Origin: Candidatus Magasanikiibacteriota bacterium
GTDB taxonomy: Bacteria; Patescibacteriota; Patescibacteriia; Magasanikbacterales; UBA922
Direction: 5' to 3'
NCBI GenBank assembly: GCA_012800155.1
Contig: JAAZJX010000028.1
Span: 1 to 6,404 of the forward strand
Length of the DNA: 6,404 nucleotides
The notes below the pieces were generated by a model. The model searched no databases and had not been told where the DNA came from. It was given only the letters and a program-made list of their open reading frames with translations. The position numbers and the translations under genes were made by a program. This document shows positions 1 to 6,121 of the stretch, one piece after another (position 1 is the first letter of the stretch; each line of letters begins with the position of its first letter).

Positions 1-54
1 AAACCAGTTGCTAAAAAGAAACCAGTTGCTAAAAAGAAACCAGTTGCTAAAAAG
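1..54 (+). repeat. Three exact 18-bp tandem repeats encoding KPVAKK
   Basis: The unit AAACCAGTTGCTAAAAAG occurs at 1-18, 19-36 and 37-54 with no mismatches. A degenerate fourth unit follows from 55. More copies may exist upstream of the window. The 18-bp length preserves the reading frame, so slippage would change the length of the basic tail without breaking the gene. Confidence 0.95.
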
Positions 55-72
55 AAAGTAGCAAAAAAATAA
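1..72 (+). CDS. C-terminal end of unidentified protein with lysine-rich repeat tail (5' truncated)
   Basis: Reading frame 1 is open from the window edge and ends at TAA (70-72). It encodes 23 residues made of three KPVAKK units followed by a KVAKK end. The units are three identical 18-bp DNA repeats. Highly basic Lys/Ala/Pro tails of this kind occur on histone-H1-like proteins, HU-like nucleoid proteins and some ribosomal proteins, where they bind nucleic acid. The globular part of the protein lies outside the window, so it cannot be identified. The frame assignment is supported by the regular codon-level repeat, the stop, and a strong hairpin terminator starting 12 nt after the stop. The plus-strand bL31 gene at the other end of the window has a similar but not identical tail. 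Confidence 0.8.
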   Translation, partial: KPVAKKKPVAKKKPVAKKKVAKK

Positions 73-83
73 TTACTTCTTTA

Positions 84-116
84 AAAAATCCTCTCACTTA
101 AAGTCAGAGGATTTTT
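84..116. terminator. Bidirectional intrinsic terminator between convergent genes
   Basis: An 11-bp perfect stem pairs AAAAATCCTCT (84-94) with AGAGGATTTTT (106-116). The 11-nt loop contains a further ACT/AGT pairing (96-98 with 102-104). A T-rich run follows on the plus strand (112-123). On the minus strand the run of A at 83-88 gives the U tract. It lies 12 nt after the plus-strand stop and about 25 nt after the stop of the convergent PHP gene, so it can serve both. Confidence 0.88.
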
Positions 117-140
117 GTTTTTATTTAATTATAACTTTAT

Positions 141-1433
141 TTATTTAAATATATCGCGTTCAGTTTTATCTGAAAAAACTTTTACTATTCCAAATTTTCC
201 ATCATAACCAGGTTGAATAAAAATATCTCCCTTTCGTACTCGTTCAATCGCTTTAACAATAATTAATTCACTATACTTTTTTATTTCTAATAAATCTTTT
301 TCCAATAAAATAGAAAATTCTTTTCCTAAATTTTTTAATAAATTATTATACTCAGTAATTACTTTTTTAGTATTGACTCCACACCCAAAAGCATCGGCAA
401 TAATTTCTGGTAAAGGAACTAAACTTTTATAAGGTATAAAATTATTTTTTATTTTTTCTACTTCTTTTTCAGTTCTATCAGATAATTCTCTTATCCGATT
501 TTCTACGCCAATAACTAAAGGTTTTTTACAAACTGGACAAAGTCCTTTTAATTTTTCTGTTTCTTCAGGCGAACAAACAAATTTACAATCACGATGTCCA
601 TCATAATGATATTTTCCTTCTTCTGGAAAAAATTCTATGGTATAAAGAAATTTATTTTTATCCCGACTTTTAATTATATTAAAAATATTATCATAAGTAA
701 TTTCTTTTTCATTTAAAAATTGTAAAACATTAGCTTCTCTTCCAATTTTTTCTAAACTATGCGCATCTGAATTAGAAATTAAAGCAATATTATCTAACAT
801 TGAACAATGCCAATTCATTTTTGGATTACTAGATAAACCAGTTTCAACAGCAAAAATATTTGGAGTCAATTCTTCAAAAGCTTCTTCTAAACTATCATAA
901 CCACCTTTGGAACCAAAAATACCAAACCAAGGTGTCCAAACATGAGCTGGAATCATAATCATTCTTTTGTCAATCTCCAACATTATTTTTAATAATTCTT
1001 TGACTGTTAAACCAAGAATTGGCCGACCATCAGATCGTAAATTAAAACCCCTTGCTTCTAAACGCTGATTAAATTTTTCTGCCACTTCAATATTTGGAGC
1101 AAACACACAAACATGAATTCGTCTAGTTTTGCCTTTATGTTTTTTAATACAAGATAATTCTGTACCAATAATAAATCTAATTTGATTTCCCTTTTTATTT
1201 AAAAAAGAATTAAAAGTGGCAGAAGTATTAAGTTTATAAACTCCTGAATTATCAATTTCCACTAAACTATTTTTAATATGTTGAAACCATTTAGGATGAG
1301 TAAAATCTCCAGTAGCAACAATATCTATACCTCGCAAACTACAAACTTCAGCAATTTTAGGTAATTCTAAATCCTTAGAACAAGCTCGTGAATATTTAGA
1401 ATGAATATGTAAATCTAAAATTTGTTTAATCAT
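141..1433 (-). CDS. PHP-domain phosphoesterase with zinc ribbon (YqxK/COG1379-like)
   Basis: The protein has 430 residues. The N-terminal two thirds form a PHP (polymerase and histidinol phosphatase) metal-dependent domain. Visible metal-site motifs are H9-x-H11 in DLHIHS, D43/H46 in GDFTHP, E92 in GTELS, H107, H164 in PAHVW, and D223/H225 in SNSDAH. A four-cysteine zinc ribbon follows: C283, C287, C299 and C302 in CPVC. The C-terminal part has conserved-looking IPYKSLVPLPEI and PGYDGKFGIV stretches. This order matches the family described as a PHP phosphoesterase with a Zn ribbon; in other lineages it is fused to, or misannotated as, a UvrD-type helicase. No helicase motifs are present here. 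The substrate is unknown; a phosphodiester or nucleic-acid-related substrate is only inferred. The ATG at 1433 leaves the DLHIHS motif close to the N-terminus, as usual in PHP proteins. The gene has its own promoter and is separated from rnj by a terminator. Confidence 0.88.
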   Translation of the reverse strand: MIKQILDLHIHSKYSRACSKDLELPKIAEVCSLRGIDIVATGDFTHPKWFQHIKNSLVEIDNSGVYKLNTSATFNSFLNKKGNQIRFIIGTELSCIKKHKGKTRRIHVCVFAPNIEVAEKFNQRLEARGFNLRSDGRPILGLTVKELLKIMLEIDKRMIMIPAHVWTPWFGIFGSKGGYDSLEEAFEELTPNIFAVETGLSSNPKMNWHCSMLDNIALISNSDAHSLEKIGREANVLQFLNEKEITYDNIFNIIKSRDKNKFLYTIEFFPEEGKYHYDGHRDCKFVCSPEETEKLKGLCPVCKKPLVIGVENRIRELSDRTEKEVEKIKNNFIPYKSLVPLPEIIADAFGCGVNTKKVITEYNNLLKNLGKEFSILLEKDLLEIKKYSELIIVKAIERVRKGDIFIQPGYDGKFGIVKVFSDKTERDIFK

Positions 1434-1451
1434 AATTTAAAATTCTTTGAA

Positions 1452-1480
1452 ATTATAACAAAATAATATTAATTAGCCAA
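1452..1480 (-). promoter_or_regulatory. Sigma-70-type promoter of the PHP gene
   Basis: On the minus strand, -35 TTGGCT (1475-1480) is followed by a 17-bp spacer and a perfect -10 TATAAT (1452-1457), with an extended TGn element just upstream of the -10. Transcription would start near 1445, giving a leader of only about 12 nt before the ATG at 1433, with no Shine-Dalgarno sequence. Confidence 0.7.
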
Positions 1481-1530
1481 TTATAAAAATAAATATAAAT
1501 TAAAAAAATGAACAAACAAATTTTAATTAT

Positions 1531-1560
1531 AAAAAACACCAGCATTTACCAGTGTTTTTT
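1531..1560 (-). terminator. Intrinsic terminator of rnj
   Basis: A 9-bp perfect inverted repeat pairs AAAAAACAC (1531-1539) with GTGTTTTTT (1552-1560) around a 12-nt loop. Read on the minus strand, the 3' arm ends in six T. It begins 13 nt beyond the rnj stop codon and lies upstream of the PHP promoter, so it separates the two minus-strand genes. Confidence 0.75.
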
Positions 1561-1573
1561 ATTTTCTACTATT

Positions 1574-3406
1574 TTAAACTTCAATTACTACTGGAAGTAC
1601 CATTGGTCGTTTTTCAGTTTTACTAAAAAGAAATTGTCCAATTTTATCACGAATATTATTTTTAATTTGATTGGTATCTGCCCAACTAACAGGATCAGAT
1701 TCAATAACCATTTTCTTAACTCTTTTGCGTAAATCTTCAATCAATTCTTTATTGTCTTTTAAATAAACAAATCCTCGAGAAATAATATCAGGATTTTGAA
1801 CTAATTTTCCAGTCTTACCATCAACAGTTGCAATTACTACCACCATACCATCTTCAGCCAACACCTGTCGATCACGCAAAACAATATTTTGAGTATCAGT
1901 AACTCCTAAACCATCTACAAAAACATAATCTGTTGGAACTTTTTTATCCAAAATATTAGCTGATTTTTTATTTATTTCAATTACTGAACCATTGTCTGGA
2001 ACAAAAATTTTATTTTTATCAAAACCCTGTTTCTCTGCCAACTTAGCAGCTTCTTTGAGAAAATAATGATTAGCATAAACTGGAATAAAATAAGTAGGTT
2101 TAATTTGTTTTAACATTTCTACAATATCTTCTCGAGTAGCATGACCAGAAACATGAACATCCATAAGTTCACCATGAATCACATTATCACATTGACGATA
2201 CATATTATCTTTCAATCTCTGAATAGATCTTTCATTACCAGGAATTACTGAAGAAGAAAATATTACTGTATCATTTTTCTTCAAAATAATATGTTTATGT
2301 TGTTTATTAACAATCCTTGTCATAACTGCTTTTTCTTCACCTTGAGCGCCTGTACCAATTACAATAATTTTCTTATCTGGATATTTACCAATTTGACGCA
2401 CATCAATCAAAACATCTTTTTTAATTTTGATATAACCAAGTTCTTTGGCAATTTCAATATTAATTCTCATACTATAACCTTCTAAAGCAACTTTTTTACC
2501 TAATTTTTCTGCCAATTCCAAAACCCATTTTATTCTTTCAATCTGAGAAGAAAAAGTACCAATAATTACCCGCCCCGGAGCATCAGTCAAAATATTTTTT
2601 AAATTTTTATACATCTCTTCATAATTACTACTACGCTTTTCATTAAGTGAACCTAAACTTTCCAACATCAAAATTGATGGTTTAGGAGTATTTTGTAATT
2701 TACTATAATCAATAGTTGGTTTACCTTGACGATCTCTTTCCATAGTCCAATCTCCCGGATGAATAACTGTTCCTGCTGGTGTTTCTAATAAAACTCCCAC
2801 TGCATCCATAATTGAATGTTCTACTTGAAAAAATTTCAAAGTAAATTTTCCTAAACGAATTACATCATCAATACTTTTGATAGTAATTGTTTTTAAATTT
2901 TTAGCAGTGCCTTTTTTATAATCTTCTTGTTTATGTCTTACTAAAGCCAAAGTCATATTACGCCCCACAATCAAAGGATTGCCTAATTTTTCCAAAAGAA
3001 TTGGTGCCGCGCCAATATGATCCAAATGCCCATGACTAAATATTACACCTTTAATATTTTTTTCTTTTCCTACAAGATATTTAGTATTAGGAATAATATA
3101 ATCAATTCCTGGCATATCTTCTTCAGGAAATTGTAAACCCATATCCAAAATAACAATATCATTTTCATATTCAAACAAGGTCATATTACGCCCCACTTCT
3201 TCACAACCACCCAAAGGAATTATTCTTAATTTACTTTCTTCGTTTCCAACCTTTGAAGTGGAATTAGAAGAAAAAGTTTGATGTTTTTTTCTAAAAAACA
3301 CCTTTTTTGATTTATTATCAAAACGAGAAGAAGAATTTTGAGAACTTTGTTGTTTTCCAAAAGTTCTTTGTTTTCTTACATTATTAACTTTATTTTCTAC
3401 TGCCAT
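1574..3406 (-). CDS. rnj: Ribonuclease J (metallo-beta-lactamase/beta-CASP)
   Basis: RNase J combines 5'-to-3' exonuclease and endonuclease activity in mRNA turnover and rRNA maturation. The protein has 610 residues. Residues 1-58 are a basic, Ser/Asn/Gln-rich extension. The metallo-beta-lactamase core starts at about residue 59 (RIIPLGGCEEVGRN). Its metal motif HGHLDH covers H125, H127, D129 and H130, followed by H197 (VEHS) and D219 (HPGDW). The beta-CASP part has an acidic motif A candidate E249 (LMLES) and motif B H422 (HVSGHA). The motif C position, 22 residues after H422, is Tyr444 (FIPVYANH) where the family normally has His. The C-terminal domain (about 492-610) is present, with DGLGVTDTQNIVLRDRQ and the closing RPMVLPVVIEV. 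Bacillus RNase J1 is about 555 residues; the excess here is the N-terminal extension. The ATG at 3406 has no clear Shine-Dalgarno sequence, and a later start within the tail cannot be excluded. It sits downstream of tRNA-Leu, after a structured 105-nt leader. Confidence 0.95.
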   Translation of the reverse strand: MAVENKVNNVRKQRTFGKQQSSQNSSSRFDNKSKKVFFRKKHQTFSSNSTSKVGNEESKLRIIPLGGCEEVGRNMTLFEYENDIVILDMGLQFPEEDMPGIDYIIPNTKYLVGKEKNIKGVIFSHGHLDHIGAAPILLEKLGNPLIVGRNMTLALVRHKQEDYKKGTAKNLKTITIKSIDDVIRLGKFTLKFFQVEHSIMDAVGVLLETPAGTVIHPGDWTMERDRQGKPTIDYSKLQNTPKPSILMLESLGSLNEKRSSNYEEMYKNLKNILTDAPGRVIIGTFSSQIERIKWVLELAEKLGKKVALEGYSMRINIEIAKELGYIKIKKDVLIDVRQIGKYPDKKIIVIGTGAQGEEKAVMTRIVNKQHKHIILKKNDTVIFSSSVIPGNERSIQRLKDNMYRQCDNVIHGELMDVHVSGHATREDIVEMLKQIKPTYFIPVYANHYFLKEAAKLAEKQGFDKNKIFVPDNGSVIEINKKSANILDKKVPTDYVFVDGLGVTDTQNIVLRDRQVLAEDGMVVVIATVDGKTGKLVQNPDIISRGFVYLKDNKELIEDLRKRVKKMVIESDPVSWADTNQIKNNIRDKIGQFLFSKTEKRPMVLPVVIEV

Positions 3407-3511
3407 ATATTATTAAATAAGAAGTTTTATAAAATAAATTTTGTTTTAGACTTCCTACAACTAAAACGAGAAGTTAGTTTTAAATAAAAACTAATTTAAA
3501 AGTAAACTTAG
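3407..3511 (-). promoter_or_regulatory. Structured leader of rnj with two mutually exclusive hairpins
   Basis: On the minus strand, reading from the tRNA towards rnj, TTAGTTTT (3487-3494) pairs perfectly over 8 bp with AAAACTAA (3474-3481), with a 5-nt loop. The same middle segment can instead pair through AACTAA (3474-3479) with TTAGTT (3460-3465) further on. A third inverted repeat, GAAGT (3450-3454) with ACTTC (3421-3425), lies just before the start codon. The first hairpin has no proper U tract after it (CTTCTCGTTTT), so it is a weak terminator candidate. I found no convincing promoter in this spacer. What the structures do is inference; tRNA 3' trailer folding or control of rnj expression are both possible. 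Confidence 0.35.
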
Positions 3512-3595
3512 TGCCGTAGAAGAGATTTGAACTCTTATGACCTTACGATCGCTAGCACCTGAAGCTAGTGCGTCTACCAATTCCGCCACTACGGC
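3512..3595 (-). tRNA. tRNA-Leu (anticodon CAG)
   Basis: The minus strand folds as a class II tRNA of 84 nt. The acceptor stem pairs GCCGTAG (3589-3595) with CTACGGC (3513-3519), with discriminator A at 3512. The D arm carries TGGCGGAATTGGTAGACGC. The anticodon stem CTAGC/GCTAG encloses the loop TTCAGGT, with anticodon CAG at 3559-3561, reading CUG. A long variable arm forms the stem GATC/GGTC with loop GTAA. The T arm is AAGAG/CTCTT with loop TTCAAAT. The long variable arm, A73 and the GG of the D loop all fit leucine identity. CCA is not encoded, so it must be added after transcription. The gene lies 72 nt after the binding-protein stop and 105 nt before rnj. Confidence 0.97.
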
Positions 3596-3609
3596 AAATT
3601 TAATTCTTA

Positions 3610-3638
3610 ATTATCTAGCAATCTTTAAAGTGATAGCG
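3610..3638 (-). promoter_or_regulatory. Possible weak promoter of tRNA-Leu
   Basis: On the minus strand GATAAT (3610-3615) matches the -10 consensus at five of six positions and would start transcription about 8 nt before the mature tRNA. There is no recognisable -35 hexamer at 16-18 bp. The alternative is read-through from the secG operon, since no U-tailed hairpin is seen between the binding-protein stop and the tRNA. Confidence 0.3.
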
Positions 3639-3667
3639 AATTATTTTTTTGTAAAATAAATTACAAA

Positions 3668-5707
3668 TTATTTTTTAGAAGCAAAAGTCCATTCCCCTTT
3701 AGTCTTCATATACCATGAAGTTACATCAGAAAAACGATCAGCTGGTTGAGAAATTTTTTTAGTATTTATACCTTTAATATTATCTGTTACCGCATAAGTA
3801 TAAGTTGGCATATAAAGAAAAATAGCAGGCACTTCACTTAGTAATATTTCTTGAAATTTTGTATAAGCTTCTGCTCTTTTGAGATCATCAGTCATTCCTC
3901 TAGCTTGTTCCAACAAAGTATCAACATTTCTATTCACATAAGAACTTAAATTTAAACCTGGAAAAACTGCTTGACTAGAATGCCAAAATGGATAAGGATC
4001 CGGATCACTACCTACTATCTCTCCATATAACAACACATCATAATTACGATTTTTCAAAATATCCCGAGAAATATCTTTAGCTGAAACATATTTTATATTT
4101 ACTTTCACTCCTATTTCTTGCCAAAAACCAGCTATCATTTTTGCTGCTTGTTGATATTCATTAGTGCCTACGGTAACAATAGTAATTTCTAAAAATTTAT
4201 TTTCTTTATTTTTACGATAAAAAATTTGTGATTCACTTAATTCTTCATCTAATAAAATATCAATTTCTTTTTCTGCCTGTTGTCTTGGTGAAGAAGTAGC
4301 AATTTCCAATTCTTTATTTATTTTTTCTGTACTAGTTGAATTATTTTGTTCTATCATCAATGTAGATGATGTTGAAGGATTTTTTTCTTCCCATTCTTTT
4401 AATAATTTTTCCTTTTTTAAATTACGATATTCTTCAGCTCCAACTCGAGTCCAAGTTTTATCCAAAATATCATTAGCCGAACTTGGAGAAAATTCTTTTT
4501 TACCCAATTCAGAATTATAACCCAAAAATCCCGGTAATATAGGACTATTGATAACTTGTCCTTCACCACTTAGGGCTTCTCTTAAAATTCTATCTTTATC
4601 TATAGCTAGTTCCAATGCCTGACGCAAACTTTTTTCTTTTAAAAAAACATTATTATTTTGATTAATAAACAAAGCCGTATATTGTGGCATTTGTAAAGTA
4701 TAAATATTTATATTCTTACGCTCTACTTTATCGCGTAATTGTTTTGGTACAAAACTCAAGCTGTTAACTTTTTTTCCTCGCAAAGCCTGAATAGAACCTG
4801 CATCTCCTTGATATTCTGTATAAAATTGAAAAATAAATTCATCTAAATAAGCCAATTCTCTATAATAACGATTGAATCTTTTTAATTCATAAGTATAAAT
4901 ATGTCCATTATCATCTTTGGTCAAACGAGAAAACATAAATGGTCCAGTACCTATTGGTCGTATATTACTTTGAGCCAATCTTATTTGCTCTGGAGCTACA
5001 TTATACCAAATATGTTCTGGTAAAATACCAACTGTAAGACTAGATAATAAACTAGGATATGGTTCTTTAGAAATAAATTGAACTTTATAATCATCAATCG
5101 CTATTACTTCTACACCTTGAAAACTAATATTCAAAGGACTGCTCACCATATTATTTTGAATAGTCTCAATCGTAAATACTACATCTTGAGCTGTAAATGG
5201 TTGATCATCATGCCAAATAACATCTTTACGCAATTCAAAAGTAAAAACTTTTTTATCATCACTAATTTCATATTTTGCTGCTAAATCTGTCATTAATTCA
5301 TTATTTTTTCCATAACGCATCAAACCAGAAAAAACCAATCTACTAATATCCATATCAACATCACTTGTAACAGCAAAAATAGGATTTATAAATTGTGGAG
5401 AACCAACAGAAGCCTCAATAAATTTACCCCCATTTTTAGGAACTTCAATTCTATTATTATTTACAAAATTCAAACCTAACCAAATTAAAGAAATTAAAAA
5501 AACTAAAAAACTTAATCTAAAAATTTTTCTTTCCTTTTCATTAAATAATTTATTGATATGAAAAATTTGACGCAACTTAGGAAATTTTTTACCTAAAGCT
5601 TTTCTCGCCAAACTGATATCATAATTATAGGAAACAAATGGACGCGCTTCTGGACGCTTCCTTTCTTTTATTTTTTTCTTTAAAAAAGACTTAAAAGAAG
5701 TCAACAT
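3668..5707 (-). CDS. Membrane-anchored family 5 (OppA/DppA-like) peptide-binding protein
   Basis: The protein has 679 residues and belongs to the SBP_bac_5 family, which captures oligopeptides or similar solutes outside the membrane for ABC importers. Residues 1-62 are a basic cytoplasmic tail. Residues about 64-82 (LSFLVFLISLIWLGLNF) form one membrane segment, with no lipobox cysteine, so this is a signal anchor and not a lipoprotein. The binding domain starts at about residue 93 (GGKFIEA). It shows family hallmarks: LRKDVIWHDDQPFTAQDVVF (159-178), PIGTGPF (251-257), LRQALELAIDKDRIL (361-375) and DPDPYPFW (568-575). Residues about 420-500 are a charged, Ser/Thr/Asn-rich insertion between the two lobes' conserved parts, which lengthens the protein beyond the usual 500-560. 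The ATG at 5707 is fixed by a perfect Shine-Dalgarno sequence. The gene is 29 nt downstream of secG, probably in the same transcript. No permease or ATPase gene is in the window, so transport versus another extracellular role is open. Confidence 0.9.
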   Translation of the reverse strand: MLTSFKSFLKKKIKERKRPEARPFVSYNYDISLARKALGKKFPKLRQIFHINKLFNEKERKIFRLSFLVFLISLIWLGLNFVNNNRIEVPKNGGKFIEASVGSPQFINPIFAVTSDVDMDISRLVFSGLMRYGKNNELMTDLAAKYEISDDKKVFTFELRKDVIWHDDQPFTAQDVVFTIETIQNNMVSSPLNISFQGVEVIAIDDYKVQFISKEPYPSLLSSLTVGILPEHIWYNVAPEQIRLAQSNIRPIGTGPFMFSRLTKDDNGHIYTYELKRFNRYYRELAYLDEFIFQFYTEYQGDAGSIQALRGKKVNSLSFVPKQLRDKVERKNINIYTLQMPQYTALFINQNNNVFLKEKSLRQALELAIDKDRILREALSGEGQVINSPILPGFLGYNSELGKKEFSPSSANDILDKTWTRVGAEEYRNLKKEKLLKEWEEKNPSTSSTLMIEQNNSTSTEKINKELEIATSSPRQQAEKEIDILLDEELSESQIFYRKNKENKFLEITIVTVGTNEYQQAAKMIAGFWQEIGVKVNIKYVSAKDISRDILKNRNYDVLLYGEIVGSDPDPYPFWHSSQAVFPGLNLSSYVNRNVDTLLEQARGMTDDLKRAEAYTKFQEILLSEVPAIFLYMPTYTYAVTDNIKGINTKKISQPADRFSDVTSWYMKTKGEWTFASKK

Positions 5708-5714
5708 AGATTTG

Positions 5715-5722
5715 TCCTCCTT
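5715..5722 (-). promoter_or_regulatory. Perfect Shine-Dalgarno site of the binding-protein gene
   Basis: The minus strand reads AAGGAGGA, with AGGAGG at 5716-5721, 8 nt before the ATG at 5707. It is the only strong ribosome binding site in the window and decides the start of the binding-protein gene. It also supports independent initiation on a secG-led polycistronic mRNA. Confidence 0.9.
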
Positions 5723-5736
5723 TTAATTTAAGAAGT

Positions 5737-5952
5737 TTAATATAACAAATTGAGAATAGCTGCTACAAAAAACAAAATTGCTATTACAATAGTAATTTGA
5801 AATAAAATCTTATCCATACCTCTTCTAGTACTATAAACACTACCACCACCACCAAAAGCAGATCCTAAACCAGATCCTCTTTGTTGAAGTAAAACCGCTA
5901 CTATTAAAAAAATTGCTAAAACTAGCTGAATAATTGTAAAAACCTTATCCAT
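5737..5952 (-). CDS. secG: Preprotein translocase subunit SecG
   Basis: SecG is the small accessory subunit of the SecYEG export channel and assists SecA-driven translocation. The 71-residue protein has the typical two-helix layout. Membrane segment 1 is at about 4-22. The cytoplasmic loop carries the family signature QQRGSGLGSAFGGGGS (23-38), followed by YSTRRGMDK. Membrane segment 2 is at about 49-70. The length agrees with the family, whose members are about 70-110 residues. The start ATG (5950-5952) has no Shine-Dalgarno sequence but lies about 22 nt after the predicted transcription start. It leads the operon with the membrane-anchored binding protein, whose insertion needs the Sec channel. 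Confidence 0.96.
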   Translation of the reverse strand: MDKVFTIIQLVLAIFLIVAVLLQQRGSGLGSAFGGGGSVYSTRRGMDKILFQITIVIAILFFVAAILNLLY

Positions 5953-5980
5953 ATTTAAATATTATTAATAAGATAAAAAT

Positions 5981-6009
5981 ATTATACAAGAAAAACTAAA
6001 AAAGGTCAA
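5981..6009 (-). promoter_or_regulatory. Strong sigma-70-type promoter of the secG operon
   Basis: On the minus strand, -35 TTGACC (6004-6009, five of six consensus) is followed by a 17-bp spacer and a perfect -10 TATAAT (5981-5986). Transcription would start near 5974, leaving a leader of about 22 nt made almost only of A and T before the secG ATG. Confidence 0.82.
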
Positions 6010-6050
6010 GATTCCTAAAAAATAATTAAAAAATTTTTACACACTTATAA

Positions 6051-6079
6051 TTGACAAAAAAAAATCTCTATGTTATACT
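6051..6079 (+). promoter_or_regulatory. Strong sigma-70-type promoter of rpmE
   Basis: A perfect -35 TTGACA (6051-6056) is followed by a 17-bp spacer and -10 TATACT (6074-6079, five of six), with an extended TGT element at 6071-6073. Transcription would start near 6086, giving a leader of about 36 nt. It is divergent from the secG promoter; the two -35 boxes are 41 bp apart (6010-6050), back to back. Confidence 0.85.
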
Positions 6080-6083
6080 CACG

Positions 6084-6112
6084 ACACTTAAATTTTATTT
6101 AAAAATGAGTGT
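6084..6112 (+). promoter_or_regulatory. 5'-end hairpin in the rpmE leader
   Basis: ACACTTA (6084-6090) can pair with TGAGTGT (6106-6112), including one G-U pair, with an inner TTTT/AAAA helix (6093-6096 with 6101-6104). The structure begins at about the predicted transcription start and ends 9 nt before the rpmE ATG. It may stabilise the 5' end against RNase J or take part in translation control; neither is shown by the sequence alone. Confidence 0.4.
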
Positions 6113-6121
6113 AAACGATAT

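Noticed and set aside
1508..1732. Open frame of 74 codons on the plus strand
   Set aside because: It overlaps the rnj 3' end and terminator in antisense and its product is a Phe/Asn-rich AT translation without family features.
2291..2485. Open frame of 64 codons on the plus strand
   Set aside because: It lies wholly antisense to conserved RNase J coding sequence, with no start signal and no recognisable protein features.
3641..3659. AT-only hairpin (TTATTTT/AAAATAA) downstream of the binding-protein gene as a terminator
   Set aside because: The 7-bp stem has only A-T pairs and no U run follows on the minus strand, so it is not a credible terminator.
5078..5284. Open frame of 68 codons on the plus strand
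   Set aside because: It is antisense to the conserved N-terminal lobe of the binding protein and has a biased Ile/Asn/Phe composition.
141..5952. Alternative genetic code (UGA as Gly or Trp), as in some small-genome bacteria
   Set aside because: All complete genes end in TAA, Trp is encoded by TGG, and no frame needs UGA read-through.
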